A DNA stretch of 64,000 bases from Arcicella sp034931005 (GTDB taxonomy: Bacteria > Bacteroidota > Bacteroidia > Cytophagales > Spirosomataceae), in contig NZ_JAYGIN010000010.1 of the NCBI RefSeq assembly GCF_034931005.1, positions 101,779 through 165,778 of the forward strand, written 5' to 3'. Positions 24,161-33,796 of the stretch are shown here, in pieces (the stretch's first letter is position 1; each line of letters begins with the position of its first letter). The notes under the pieces were generated by a model. The model ran no database searches. It was given only the letters and a program-made list of their open reading frames with translations, and was not told the DNA's origin. Made by a program: the position numbers and the translations under genes.

Positions 24161-24302
24161 TTAGTGATTTAGTAAATTGTATTTGTAAAGGCATACGTTG
24201 TTCATTTTGTAAATTAAGCAACCTATTTTAAACCCAAATACAATTCATAACCGCTACGGCGGACCGTTCACAACTCACTGAATATAAACCAAATACAACC
24301 AA

Positions 24303-25067
24303 ATGGCAGCAGTAGCAACCGAAACAACCATTGCTCAGAAGTTAGAAGCCCTATTGAAGCTTCAAAATATAGATTCATCTTTAGATGCTATCAAGAAAAT
24401 GCGTGGCGATTTGCCAGAAGAAGTACGTGATTTAGAAGATGAAGTAGCAGGGATTGAAACTCGTATCAGTAAATTCAACAAAGAAATTGCTGCTTTAGAT
24501 GAGGAAATTTCAAAAAACCGTAACGCTAAAAAAGATGCTGAGAAGTTGGTAAATAAGTACAAAGACCAACAAATGAATGTCCGCAATAACCGTGAGTATG
24601 ATGCAATCTCGAAAGAAATTGAATTGCAACAACTTGAAATGGAATTGGCAGACAAACGTACTCGTGAGTTTGAATTCAAGATTTTGAACAAGAAAGACGA
24701 TGTTTCTGAAACTGAAACACGTTTGAATACTCGTAAAAAAGACCTTGACGCTAAAAAGAAAGAATTAGATGTTTTAATTGCTGAAAGTGAAGACGACGAG
24801 CAGAAATTAAACAAAGACCGTGATAAAGCAGCAAAACACGTTGAAGAGCGTTTATTGCGTCCTTACGACAAATTACGTGGTAACTATCCAAATGGATTAG
24901 CCGTAGTTTTGGTAAAACGTGGTGCTTGTGGAGGTTGTTTTAGTGCAGTTCCACCACAACGTCAGGCAGATATTAAAGACAAGAAAAGAATCATCGTTTG
25001 TGAACACTGCGGACGTATTTTAGCAGATGTTGAAGACGTGATTATCATTGAAAAAGTTAAGAAATAA
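24303..25067 (+). CDS. Coiled-coil protein with C4 zinc ribbon (DUF164-like)
   Basis: 254 aa. Residues 10-190 form a long coiled coil rich in Lys/Glu; the C-terminus is a zinc ribbon with RGACGGCFSAVPPQ and CEHCGRILADVEDV (two CxxC). Family members are widespread and often lie beside Nif3-like genes, as here (142-nt gap). Function unknown; nucleic-acid binding is the usual suggestion. Confidence 0.92.
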   Translation: MAAVATETTIAQKLEALLKLQNIDSSLDAIKKMRGDLPEEVRDLEDEVAGIETRISKFNKEIAALDEEISKNRNAKKDAEKLVNKYKDQQMNVRNNREYDAISKEIELQQLEMELADKRTREFEFKILNKKDDVSETETRLNTRKKDLDAKKKELDVLIAESEDDEQKLNKDRDKAAKHVEERLLRPYDKLRGNYPNGLAVVLVKRGACGGCFSAVPPQRQADIKDKKRIIVCEHCGRILADVEDVIIIEKVKK

Positions 25068-25074
25068 TTTTTTA

Positions 25075-25250
25075 TGTAACACAGACTTTAGTCTGTTTGG
25101 AAATGAAACAAACTAAAGATTGAAAAAACTAAGAGATATTTTTTTTTGAGTTACAAAAAAATCCCCATAGCAAAATGTTATGGGGATTTTTTTATGTAAC
25201 TCAGACTTTAGTCTGTTTGATTTATATGCAGACTAAAGTCTGCGTTACTT
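25075..25250. repeat. Three CAGACTTTAGTCTG-type modules
   Basis: TGTAACACAGACTTTAGTCT at 25074, TGTAACTCAGACTTTAGTCT at 25195, and CAGACTAAAGTCTGCGTTAC at 25229, i.e. two in one orientation and one in the other. They flank the terminator 25160-25193 between convergent genes. Confidence 0.85.
25160..25193. terminator. Bidirectional terminator
   Basis: AATCCCCATA and TATGGGGATT (10-bp perfect stem) flanked by A-run and T-run, between the convergent zinc-ribbon and OmpA-family genes. Confidence 0.85.
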
Positions 25251-26991
25251 AATTTATCTTAAACTGCACACGTCTATTTTTCGCTTTGTTCTCGTCGGTA
25301 TCGTTAGGTACTAATGGTTGTGTTTCGCCGTAACCTTTGGCAGTCATTCTATCAACTTTAATTCCTTTGGTCGTTAAATAATCAACTACGGTTTTGGCTC
25401 TTTTTTCGGATAATTTCAAGTTAGAATCATCGTTTCCAACATCATCGGTATGGGCAGAAATTTCAACTTTAATTGTCTGATTTCCTTCTAATAAACTTAC
25501 CAAGCGGTCTAACTCTTCGTTTGATTCTGGTTTTAACTCTGCTTTGCCCGTTTCAAAAGTAATATCTTGTAATTGAACAACGGCATCTTTTTTCAGAATC
25601 GCCAATGGTACTTTTTTCAAGCGGTCTTTAAAAACATCAGCAGTATCTGGCCTGAAAGCACGAGAGAAAAAGGCATAACCTAAAGCATTTGCCGCAAATT
25701 TATATTGTTTCCCTATTTCTACTGTCACCGTTGCAATGTCCTTTTCAACTTTCACTTCCAACAATTGCTTCGTCTCCACGTCCATTACTTTCACTTTGGG
25801 GTCTTTCAAAATGGCTTTGGTTTCTTTGTCCAATAATTGAAATTGATAAGGAATTTTCTTTGGTATTAGCTCAATATTTTTCTCAATATTATCAGTTTCT
25901 TTAGCCGTTGACATATCCATTGAGCCTTTATACGGAAAATAATCATTCAATGGTATTGTACTCAATTCGTACTTACTTCCAACCCGATAAATCATTGAAA
26001 ATAAACCATTTGCATCAACAATCGTTGAAATAGCTTTTTCTTTTGCATTATTACTTTTTGAGGTAATTTTTGTAGCAATTGGCTGTTTTGTAATGGCATC
26101 AATTACTTTTCCATCCACCGTTACTAATTTATATTTTCGGTATTTGTCTGGAATTGTTACCGTATAAATATCACCTGCGGTGTAATAATACATCAAATCA
26201 CCTGCGGCAGAAACCGACGCAAATTGGTCATCTTCTTCGGTATTAATGTACTCCAAATTTACGGGAGTCGCCCATGTACCATCATCCTCTTGAAAAGATT
26301 GATAAAGGTCAAAACCGCCAACGCCATCTTTCCGAACTGAACTGAAAATCAGGGTACGATTATCCGCCATGATGCGGGGTGATTTTTCACAATCTCCGTT
26401 GATGGGAGCAGGTAATTTCTCGGCTACGCCCCAAGTGCCATCTTCTTGTTTTTTGGAAGACCAAATGGTGTAACAAAGTGCTTTATCCTTACGTTTTGAG
26501 AAATTATCACGGATAAAATATAAAGTTTTTCCATCTGCCGCAACCGATGGAAAACCTTCATAAGCTTTGGTATTGATATTGTTCCCAACAGGTTTGGGAG
26601 CAGACCAATCTGTGCCATCCCAATTGGAATGATAGATATCCATATCACCCTGACCACCGTCAAAAGATGAAAAGAAGAAGAGTGTTTTACCGTCGTAACT
26701 AATAGAAGGCCCACCAATTAAATCATTTTCGCTGGCTACTTTGTTAATATTGACAATGGGTTTGGGTGGAGTCCATTTATTTTTTTCATTTTTGGTGGTG
26801 TAATATAATTCCCACTTCCCCTCTCCCGCTCTATCCGTCTCAAAAATCATTGTTTTGTTATTGGCACTAATTGATGGTGCGTACTCATTGAACTGCGGAG
26901 AATTGACTGGCGGGCCCAAAGGGCGACGTATTTGTGCCTGAGCATTAGCCAAAATTCCAAGCGAAAGGAGTGTTAGTAGGCTTTTTTTCAT
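25249..26991 (-). CDS. OmpA-family protein with PD40 propeller
   Basis: 580 aa with signal peptide (1-19). Repeated WD40/PD40 blades (APSISANNKTMIFETDR, GPSISYDGKTLFFFS, FPSVAADGKTLYFI, SPRIMADNRTLIFSS) fill residues 35-290. A carboxypeptidase-regulatory-like region follows, then an OmpA peptidoglycan-binding domain (about 470-580) with ITFETGKAELKPES, HTDDVGND and KNRRVQF. Such proteins bridge outer membrane and cell wall. Related proteins in the phylum belong to gliding/T9SS-type loci, but no T9SS gene is seen here. Ends a run of reverse-strand envelope genes. Confidence 0.92.
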   Translation of the reverse strand: MKKSLLTLLSLGILANAQAQIRRPLGPPVNSPQFNEYAPSISANNKTMIFETDRAGEGKWELYYTTKNEKNKWTPPKPIVNINKVASENDLIGGPSISYDGKTLFFFSSFDGGQGDMDIYHSNWDGTDWSAPKPVGNNINTKAYEGFPSVAADGKTLYFIRDNFSKRKDKALCYTIWSSKKQEDGTWGVAEKLPAPINGDCEKSPRIMADNRTLIFSSVRKDGVGGFDLYQSFQEDDGTWATPVNLEYINTEEDDQFASVSAAGDLMYYYTAGDIYTVTIPDKYRKYKLVTVDGKVIDAITKQPIATKITSKSNNAKEKAISTIVDANGLFSMIYRVGSKYELSTIPLNDYFPYKGSMDMSTAKETDNIEKNIELIPKKIPYQFQLLDKETKAILKDPKVKVMDVETKQLLEVKVEKDIATVTVEIGKQYKFAANALGYAFFSRAFRPDTADVFKDRLKKVPLAILKKDAVVQLQDITFETGKAELKPESNEELDRLVSLLEGNQTIKVEISAHTDDVGNDDSNLKLSEKRAKTVVDYLTTKGIKVDRMTAKGYGETQPLVPNDTDENKAKNRRVQFKIN

Positions 26992-27033
26992 GTTTGTCTT
27001 TTTGGTAAGTATGGTGATATTTCATTGCGTTTT

Positions 27034-28113
27034 TTATTTCATGCAATTATCCATGAATAATTTTTCAGCTTTTTTTTGTCCTTTTTGGGCTAAATAGCTC
27101 CAATCTAAACACGCATTTTTATTGACTTTTAAGGCAAAATAACTTTCTGCACGTTTGAAAAGCGGCTCAATATCTTCATCTTGCATTAGAATACACTCTG
27201 TATAAAGTTTTATGGCTTTGATGTATTCTTTTTTTTCAAAAAAACGATTGGCTCGCTCTTTCTTGATAAGGAAAACCTCTGTGTCAAAATTATCAATTGT
27301 CTCTCCTTCGGCATCATACCTAAAAACATAATTGAATAATATTTCTACTTTTTTGTTATTGTATTCTGCTGGTTTCCAGTTCTTTTGTGTTTGATAAACC
27401 GCTTGTATTAACCGTTCATTATAACTTGAATCACTACTCACTTTTACAACGGCATCTTTTACTTCTCCTTTTTTACCTACGGAAAAAGATACGCTAAAGT
27501 TGCCTTTCTTTTTGGCAGGAAAGGCAAAATGTTTTTCAATAAAATTGTAGGAAGCCTCATAAGTATCATCAAAGTTTTCAAGTGGGACAAGATAACCTTG
27601 TGTCTCATTCTTAAAAGTAGGAAAAATATGCTCATTGAAAGCATACGCAGTATCTCCATTAACCAAAGTTCGGACGAATGGCTTGATGAATTGTCGGTAA
27701 AAATATTCTCCTGAGCTTTCGGTAGTTACCATATATTGATACCTAATCAACTCATTTTCAAGCTTATTTTCATTAATTTCACTAAAAGCGAGCTCATAAT
27801 CAGTTAGTTTTTCAATGGCATAACGAGTCCCATCAATCACAATGATATTACTTGATATGGCATATCGTGCTTGAATTGCCTTACTCCCAAAAATAACAAC
27901 ACTACCTCCGCCTTTCTTAAAAATAATCATAGAAGCTGTTTTTCTGGCAACATTTTCATCTTGCAATTGACTTCCATCTTTGGCATCTATCCGATATTTA
28001 ACCCATGACCTAATAATTTTTTGCTCAATTTTGAGTTGTTCCTCCGCTAAAGATTGAGCGTAAACCTGCCGACAAAAAGTGAAAATGATGAAAAATATTA
28101 ATTTGGATTTCAT
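27034..28113 (-). CDS. TonB-C / TPR periplasmic protein
   Basis: 359 aa from ATG 28113 (MKSKLIFFIIFTFCRQVYAQ, signal peptide); a longer frame to 28194 adds residues lacking signal-peptide character. Middle region (about 200-290) matches the TonB C-terminal fold (SFSVGKKGEVKDAVV, NWKPAEYNNKKVEILF). The last 70 residues hold a TPR-like pair (FFEKKEYIKAIKLYTECILM). It is probably a periplasmic envelope protein rather than a classical energy transducer, as there is no N-terminal anchor or Pro-rich spacer. It follows the STN protein by 94 nt. Confidence 0.78.
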   Translation of the reverse strand: MKSKLIFFIIFTFCRQVYAQSLAEEQLKIEQKIIRSWVKYRIDAKDGSQLQDENVARKTASMIIFKKGGGSVVIFGSKAIQARYAISSNIIVIDGTRYAIEKLTDYELAFSEINENKLENELIRYQYMVTTESSGEYFYRQFIKPFVRTLVNGDTAYAFNEHIFPTFKNETQGYLVPLENFDDTYEASYNFIEKHFAFPAKKKGNFSVSFSVGKKGEVKDAVVKVSSDSSYNERLIQAVYQTQKNWKPAEYNNKKVEILFNYVFRYDAEGETIDNFDTEVFLIKKERANRFFEKKEYIKAIKLYTECILMQDEDIEPLFKRAESYFALKVNKNACLDWSYLAQKGQKKAEKLFMDNCMK

Positions 28114-28207
28114 ATAATTGAGCAGAAATGTAGTTTTAGTATCAGCGTTAAAGTAATTGTAATTTATTTTTTCAATTTGCACATTTTCAAACATTTATCC
28201 TAACAAA

Positions 28208-29971
28208 TCATCTTGAACGTATGCGTATTCCCATTTGAAAACCTATCCAGAAAGATGATTTTTCAGTTGCGGCAAGTGGCTCAAAAGCAGGAATTCTATT
28301 AAAAGGTTGGGCTTGCCAATTGGCTGAATTATATTGGTTGATAATGAGGTATTTAATAGATGGGCCTAAGGTTATGGCAACGTTCTGAGCTATTTGTTTT
28401 TCAAACATCATATCAAATTTCCAAAGGGCTGCAACATTTGGACTTAAATCATCATATTCTACCAAAATATTGGCAGTTAAATCAGTATTAAACATCCATG
28501 CACGCCCCAATTCGTAGGCTCTACCCATGCCATAACCCAATCCAAATATTTCTCTGGGTCTTAAAAAATTATAATGAAGAGCTAAAATATTGTAAAACTT
28601 TTTAACACCTGTCTTAAAAGTAAATGTAGCGGTTTCATTTTCATCAATTGCTAATTCCAACCGTTTGTAGCCTGTTCCGTTTCCAACAAAACTCAAAAAA
28701 CCAATTGGAGTGGTATCCGTTGAATCACAGATATTTATCAAACCAATTTGCTTTCCTCCTTTCAATACTCGATGAGCAAAATTTATAGGGGCAATTTGCC
28801 AACCACTCGACTCTTTTATGACGGTATTTAAACCTGCTGATAATTGTACACCTGACTCATTATGTCCTGCAATATTGAGTAAACTACTACTTTGTAAGCC
28901 CGAAAGAGTTCCACCAGCAATATTGGCTAAACCTGCCAACTGAACGCCCTGTACATCATTACGGATACCATTTATTAAACCTCCTACCTCTAATTTCCGT
29001 ACTCCACCCGCATAACCCATCAAAAGATTTATAGAATAATCATTCTTAATACTTCCAGAAAGTAAACGGTTAGTGCCTAAAAATGGCAAAACCGAAAATT
29101 GATAGTTTCGGCTTAAGGAATCTTTAATATTTTGGGCATTTATTCGCTGAGAACGGCTCACGAGAACTTTTCCTAAACGCTTTTTGAACATATCCCATCG
29201 GCTTTCATAAAGAGTTGAATCAAAAATTGGGGAGGTTGGAAATATACTTTCGTCGGTAATATCGGGGAAAGCATTTGGGGAAACAGGTAAAATTAATGAG
29301 GACTCCTCATGCTTGGGTTTAAGATTTTTATAGGAATCCATCTTCTCAATTGAATTATCTTCAATGGGTGGATTGAAATGTGTTTCTCGTTTAATAGGCT
29401 GTAAACGAATATCTTGATAGGAGTTTTGAGAAGATTTTATCAAGATACTTTCTTGCTCGTAATTGGGACAAGAGATGGTTAATCTAATCGGCAACTGATT
29501 CTGATACAGTTTAATCCGATAAAAACCATATTGATTTGTGATACTCGACGATAAACTTTTTCTGTCATAGACTGTAACTTTCCGCAACGGTTTATCGCTT
29601 TGGTCGTCGAGTACATAACCAGTCAAAACAAAGGTTTTTGCTTTCTCTGTTTGTTCATTTTTTTGTAGAATGAGATACTGCCCACGAGCTTTATAATTGA
29701 GTGTTCCCTTAAAAATTCGACTTAAAACCTCCCGAACTGGTTTATTGGTAATCGTTAAATCAATTCTATCATTAACCTCAATGATTTCTGAATTATAGGA
29801 AAAAGAGAAATCACCTTGTTTCGCAATCATGTCCAAAACATTTGAAACACTTACATTATTGACTTTTAAACTTATGGAACGCTCAAGGATGGGAGTTTGA
29901 GCAAAAGTGAAAAACTTTATACAAAAGAATTGGGCAAATAAAAATAAATATTTGAAGGAGTAGCGTTTCAT
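28208..29971 (-). CDS. STN / carboxypeptidase-reg / surface-repeat outer-membrane protein
   Basis: 587 aa. Signal peptide; STN domain (about 28-105, the secretin/TonB short N-terminal domain that contacts FecR-type anti-sigma factors); carboxypeptidase-regulatory-like domain (about 115-190); low-complexity linker; and a C-terminal beta-rich part with repeats of the type GVQLAGLANIAGGTLSGLQ, SSLLNIAGHNESGVQLSAG, resembling LA_2272-type surface repeats. It lacks a TonB-dependent receptor barrel and plug. Position directly after FecR suggests that it is the outer-membrane sensor of the ECF sigma unit. Confidence 0.82.
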   Translation of the reverse strand: MKRYSFKYLFLFAQFFCIKFFTFAQTPILERSISLKVNNVSVSNVLDMIAKQGDFSFSYNSEIIEVNDRIDLTITNKPVREVLSRIFKGTLNYKARGQYLILQKNEQTEKAKTFVLTGYVLDDQSDKPLRKVTVYDRKSLSSSITNQYGFYRIKLYQNQLPIRLTISCPNYEQESILIKSSQNSYQDIRLQPIKRETHFNPPIEDNSIEKMDSYKNLKPKHEESSLILPVSPNAFPDITDESIFPTSPIFDSTLYESRWDMFKKRLGKVLVSRSQRINAQNIKDSLSRNYQFSVLPFLGTNRLLSGSIKNDYSINLLMGYAGGVRKLEVGGLINGIRNDVQGVQLAGLANIAGGTLSGLQSSSLLNIAGHNESGVQLSAGLNTVIKESSGWQIAPINFAHRVLKGGKQIGLINICDSTDTTPIGFLSFVGNGTGYKRLELAIDENETATFTFKTGVKKFYNILALHYNFLRPREIFGLGYGMGRAYELGRAWMFNTDLTANILVEYDDLSPNVAALWKFDMMFEKQIAQNVAITLGPSIKYLIINQYNSANWQAQPFNRIPAFEPLAATEKSSFWIGFQMGIRIRSR

Positions 29972-30086
29972 GTAAATAGTAGGAAATTGAAACAGGAAAC
30001 CCCGTCTGAGTTAGCGTTATTGGCAATTAGGTCTTGGATACAGTTTCACGGAAGCTCTTTCCATGATTTTAGAACAGTTCAATTCA

Positions 30087-30110
30087 CAGGAAGGATTCCT
30101 GTGTTACGTA
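30087..30110. repeat. CACAGGAAGGATTCCTGTGTTACG module
   Basis: Palindrome CACAGGAa..tTCCTGTG followed by TTACG, same end as the modules at 15582 and 25229. It lies just downstream of the fecR stop codon. Confidence 0.65.
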
Positions 30111-30114
30111 TTTA

Positions 30115-31125
30115 TTACTCACAACCTTCTCCACTCAAAATAATACGATCATCTTGATATTGAATTTTCAGATTAAAAGTCTCCGCAATTACTGTAATGA
30201 TATTCTCTAAATTCTCATGCTCGAATGAAGCGGTTAACTTACAATTTTTAATTTTGTCTTGGCTTATAATAATTTGTATATCATATTTTTGCGATAAGAT
30301 TTCGGTAACCTCTGCCAATGATTTTTTCTCAAAAATAAAAGATTTAGCATTTGCCTGTACATCAGTATTTCTGTCTAAATCTTCCGATTTGACAATGGTA
30401 TTGACATTAGCCAAAACCTCTGCTTTTTGACCTTTCTCTAAGATAACATGACTATTATTTTTTGAAAACTGCACTCGCCCCGTTTTCACAACTACCTGAA
30501 CTTGTGCATTATAAGCTCGTACATTAAAAGAAGTCCCTAAAACTTTCACATCCGTTCCTTGCGTGTGAATAATAAATGGATGAGCATTATCATGGTGTAC
30601 ATCAAAAAAGCCCTCTCCTATTAAATTGACTTCTCTATTTTCACCTTCAAATTTTACAGGATAAGTTACCGTTGAGTTTTTGCTCAAAATAATTTTTGTA
30701 CCATCAGGTAAAACTCGTTCAACTGATTGATTGCCAGATTGGAAGGTTAAAACATCATTTTTGGGTGTAGCAAATTGTTTAGCCGCAACATACCAAAGTC
30801 CAAATAAAAGTACAAAAACGGCTGCAATTTTCAAGAAATTAGTCACCCAATTGAGTTTTTTAAGGGGTCTTCTTTCTGATAAATCAACTACTTCAATCTT
30901 CTCTTTTTTCGTAATATTCAATTTCTTCCAAGCCGCATCCACATCAACTTTTTGTTGATGCTGAACACCCTTTACGCCATCCCAAATTAATTTAGAATGG
31001 TCAAAAGTCTTTTGATTGTCCTCAGACGCAATTATCCACTCGCTAATCGTATCAGATTCGTGAGCATCAGTCTCGTCGGCAAGATATTTTGCCAATAAGT
31101 CGTCTATGGTCTGGTCTTGGTTCAT
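30115..31125 (-). CDS. FecR-family anti-sigma factor
   Basis: 336 aa. N-terminal cytoplasmic domain (DDLLAKYLADETDAHESDTI, a DUF4880-like helix bundle), one TM helix (about 95-112), FecR domain (GNQSVERVLPDGTKIILSKN, EGFFDVHHDNAHPFIIHTQG, VKVLGTSFNVRAY), and a C-terminal DUF4974-like STN-related domain. It should hold the co-transcribed sigma factor (29-nt gap) inactive until signalled from the outer membrane. Confidence 0.95.
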   Translation of the reverse strand: MNQDQTIDDLLAKYLADETDAHESDTISEWIIASEDNQKTFDHSKLIWDGVKGVQHQQKVDVDAAWKKLNITKKEKIEVVDLSERRPLKKLNWVTNFLKIAAVFVLLFGLWYVAAKQFATPKNDVLTFQSGNQSVERVLPDGTKIILSKNSTVTYPVKFEGENREVNLIGEGFFDVHHDNAHPFIIHTQGTDVKVLGTSFNVRAYNAQVQVVVKTGRVQFSKNNSHVILEKGQKAEVLANVNTIVKSEDLDRNTDVQANAKSFIFEKKSLAEVTEILSQKYDIQIIISQDKIKNCKLTASFEHENLENIITVIAETFNLKIQYQDDRIILSGEGCE

Positions 31126-31154
31126 GTTTATTTTTTATTTGTACCTGCGATGTA

Positions 31155-31730
31155 TTAAAAAAACATCATCATAAATAACAGAATTGGCAGATAATCCGAC
31201 AATTCTGTACGCATAATTTTCAATGCTTTTCCTATTTGATTTTCTACTGTTTTGATAGAAAGTCCTAAACGGTCGGCAATTTCCTGATACTTTAATTCCT
31301 CAAAGCGACTCATTTTAAAAATCAGTCGGCATTGTTCTGGAAGTTTTTCAAGAGCATTCGCAATTCTACTTTCTAATTCTACTTTATCCAAAATATCTGT
31401 TGCAGAATCATGTGTATTTTCTAAATAATCGCCTACATATTGACGGTAAGTTTCTTGAATTTTCAAATGCTTTAACCTATTCAAACAAGTATTATGGACG
31501 GCACGATACAAGTATGATTTTAGCGAAACATTTATTTCAATTTCTTCTCTTTGTTCCCAAAATTTCAGAAAAATACTTTGGACAACCTCCTCGGCATCAT
31601 CCATATCTTTCAAAATACCACAGGCATAATTGCACAGGGTTTGATAATGTTTTTTGAAAATTGTTTCAAAAACACGTTCATTACCCTGACGGATAGCCAA
31701 TAAAATATCTGAATCTTGAATTTGTATCAT
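31155..31730 (-). CDS. ECF RNA polymerase sigma factor (FecI-like)
   Basis: 191 aa from ATG 31730 (MIQIQDSDILLAIRQGNERV); upstream codons to 31769 are not conserved in type. Sigma2 region FETIFKKHYQTLCNYACGIL with DMDDAEEVVQSIFLKFWEQR; sigma4 region LPEQCRLIFKMSRFEELKYQ and LGLSIKTVENQIGKALKIM. First gene of the sigma/FecR/STN unit. A -7-like TATTTTTG lies at 31759-31766 on the reverse strand. Confidence 0.94.
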   Translation of the reverse strand: MIQIQDSDILLAIRQGNERVFETIFKKHYQTLCNYACGILKDMDDAEEVVQSIFLKFWEQREEIEINVSLKSYLYRAVHNTCLNRLKHLKIQETYRQYVGDYLENTHDSATDILDKVELESRIANALEKLPEQCRLIFKMSRFEELKYQEIADRLGLSIKTVENQIGKALKIMRTELSDYLPILLFMMMFF

Positions 31731-31823
31731 GTAAAGAGGTGAAGCTATATGCTTTCCGCAAAAATACAATTCCTCTCTGATATTTCATCTTTATGACAAT
31801 CTAATTTAATTTTACCCCTATTA

Positions 31824-31863
31824 CAAAAGAGGGAAGAATGATTAAATTCTCCCCTCTTTTTAC
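31824..31863 (-). terminator. Terminator of the DUF3570 gene
   Basis: AAAAGAGGGaAGAAT and ATTCTcCCCTCTTTT, one or two mismatches, flanked by A/T tracts. Confidence 0.75.
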
Positions 31864-31901
31864 TTATTTGTTAGGAATACCCTAATCTCTATTTCTATAT
31901 A

Positions 31902-33104
31902 TTATTTCATCTTCATGTGCAAGGTCACGATATTGGCAACCATACCTGTTGAACGTGTATAATGTCCATATCGAAGTTCTACACTTGCCCAATGTTTGAT
32001 GCCCAAAACACCATTTACAGGGGCTAAACGAACTCCTGTTCCTAAAAAGTTGGTAGTCATTCCAGAAATATCGTAGTCGCTGGTATAATATGTTTCAGCG
32101 GGAGCGTGTTTTCCATAAGCGGCAAAATATTTCACGGCAGTTTGCTTACTAAAACGATAAAATGGCGTTAATGAAACAAATGGCGTTAATTTATATGAAC
32201 CTTCCATATTTACGGTGTGGGCAGTCATGCCCCAATTATCCATATAATATCGGTAAAAGCCTTTCAATACTACATTATCACCCAGAAAATAACTGGCTCT
32301 TAGGGCAATTGGCAATTTAAAACGAGTGCCAGGTAATTTTTCAGCCGTCATGGTATTATCCGTAAAATATACTCGGTGAAATGAGGTACTCAAAAACCCT
32401 TCTTGATATGATGGCTCTGCCACTAACATGAGTTGTAAACGCTCATTAATCACCTGCGACAATGACAATGCCAGTGCATAAGAATTTCGGGGTTTTGTTC
32501 CACCCGTTCCACTCCTACCCGATGAATTAGTTGATGTTCTGAGTTCGGTGGGTAAAATAATAGTTGCTTTATCAAAAAAGGCACTTGCTTTTATACTAAA
32601 CTCTCGGTTATTATCTTTTGATGCTTTTGCCCAACTTGCTGTAAAACCATGTGATTGATAGTCAAATTCTTTTGAAAATGAATATGCCAAACCTTTGGTT
32701 ATACGAGTATTGGGGTCTTTCATACTCCATGCAATGGATGGATAAATATGAAGGTCTGCCGCTGAAGCTCCCGAAATTGAGCGTGGGTCAACATTATCCG
32801 AAGATGCTGAGGTGTAATAATCTAAGTTCAAATCAACAGTAATATTATGCTGACGATTTTTTTTGTCATAAGTTGACATTTTCAAGTCAAATGAATTAGC
32901 ATAATCAGTCAATTGTTCTGTACCAATTCCACCCGTTACGGCAGAATTGTTCCCATCTTGTTGATAGTAACTTGACACAAGATTGATTTCATCAATTTTT
33001 AGTTTTCGTTTTTCGTAAGCATTTTCTTCTCCAGAACTACTTTGTGCGGAAGTTCTGAATAACATACTCACTAATAATCCAGCAGTTATTATTATTTTTT
33101 TCAT
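31902..33104 (-). CDS. DUF3570 outer-membrane barrel protein
   Basis: 400 aa with signal peptide (MKKIIITAGLLVSMLFRTSA). The rest alternates amphipathic beta-strands, ending in an aromatic-rich C-terminus (SVELRYGHYTRSTG), so an outer-membrane barrel is likely. Family DUF3570 is typically encoded with DUF4266, ApbE and a thioredoxin-like protein, as here. It carries SGAS at 111-114, but without the Asp spacing of a flavinylation site. Last gene of the redox cluster; a structured 305-nt gap precedes it. Confidence 0.9.
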   Translation of the reverse strand: MKKIIITAGLLVSMLFRTSAQSSSGEENAYEKRKLKIDEINLVSSYYQQDGNNSAVTGGIGTEQLTDYANSFDLKMSTYDKKNRQHNITVDLNLDYYTSASSDNVDPRSISGASAADLHIYPSIAWSMKDPNTRITKGLAYSFSKEFDYQSHGFTASWAKASKDNNREFSIKASAFFDKATIILPTELRTSTNSSGRSGTGGTKPRNSYALALSLSQVINERLQLMLVAEPSYQEGFLSTSFHRVYFTDNTMTAEKLPGTRFKLPIALRASYFLGDNVVLKGFYRYYMDNWGMTAHTVNMEGSYKLTPFVSLTPFYRFSKQTAVKYFAAYGKHAPAETYYTSDYDISGMTTNFLGTGVRLAPVNGVLGIKHWASVELRYGHYTRSTGMVANIVTLHMKMK

Positions 33105-33409
33105 TTGATTCTGTTTAATTGATAATGGATAGGTTTTAGGAATTAGGGTCGCACAGGAAGATTTATTTTACCAAATTCTAAACCCTATATGAACTGGTTA
33201 GTTATATTGTACCCAATTAATGATTTCACAATCCCTGTAAATCTATGTGTTCTATTTTCTCTACATGGTTTATTTTATTACCATTGAGGTAGGATAGAAA
33301 ACATAGAATTTTAAACGTTTCGTTTTAGTAAAGCATTTTGTTGCAATAGTTAACACTAATATGAGTACAATTTAACTAACCAATTCACCTATAAACTAAG
33401 CCCTACATC
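33105..33409. other. Gap between DUF4266 and DUF3570 genes with a long imperfect hairpin
   Basis: CTATGTGTTCTATTTTCTCT continuing to 33268 (from 33243) faces CCATTGAGGTAGGATAGAAA continuing to 33306 (from 33281): 26-nt arms with about seven mismatches and a 12-nt loop. It may be a leader or operon-internal RNA structure. Nothing else recognised. Confidence 0.45.
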
Positions 33410-33634
33410 TTAATTACACCCACATCCTCCTCCACTTTTGCCACCATTTCCACCTGCTGCACCTTCTCGATATAGGTAAAAACTGGTTTCAAATTTTTCT
33501 GCTTTTCGGGCGGATAATTCCATTTCAGAATCATTAATTCTACTTTTTTGGTATTCCTTCACGCTCACACATGAAGACAATCCCAATACGCCTAAAGCAA
33601 AAAAAAGCGATTGTTTAAAGAGTTTCGATTTCAT
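33410..33634 (-). CDS. DUF4266 small lipoprotein
   Basis: 74 aa; lipoprotein signal ending GLSSC. The mature part has VSVKEYQKSRINDSEMELSA, as in DUF4266, then a Gly-rich tail finishing GGGCGCN, whose two Cys could be modified or bind a cofactor. Partner of DUF3570 and ApbE by gene order. Confidence 0.9.
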   Translation of the reverse strand: MKSKLFKQSLFFALGVLGLSSCVSVKEYQKSRINDSEMELSARKAEKFETSFYLYREGAAGGNGGKSGGGCGCN

Positions 33635-33796
33635 ATTTTTTGATTTTTGATTGGCACGCAGGGTTTGGTAATTGGTTATTAGTTATTGGTAAATTTGTAG
33701 TGTATTTATCAATAGAAAGCATTGCTGAATATAACTGACTGGTAATAAACATCTTACCATTTTCCAATCACGAATAACCAATTACTTAAATTTCAT

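Noticed and set aside
32763..32774. SGAS in the DUF3570 protein as FMN attachment site
   Set aside because: The preceding Asp is five, not three, residues before the Ser; the motif is not canonical.
33651..33667. TTGGCACGC near the DUF4266 gene as a sigma-54 site
   Set aside because: Distance to the -12-like TTTGG is 12 rather than 10 and no forward gene follows.
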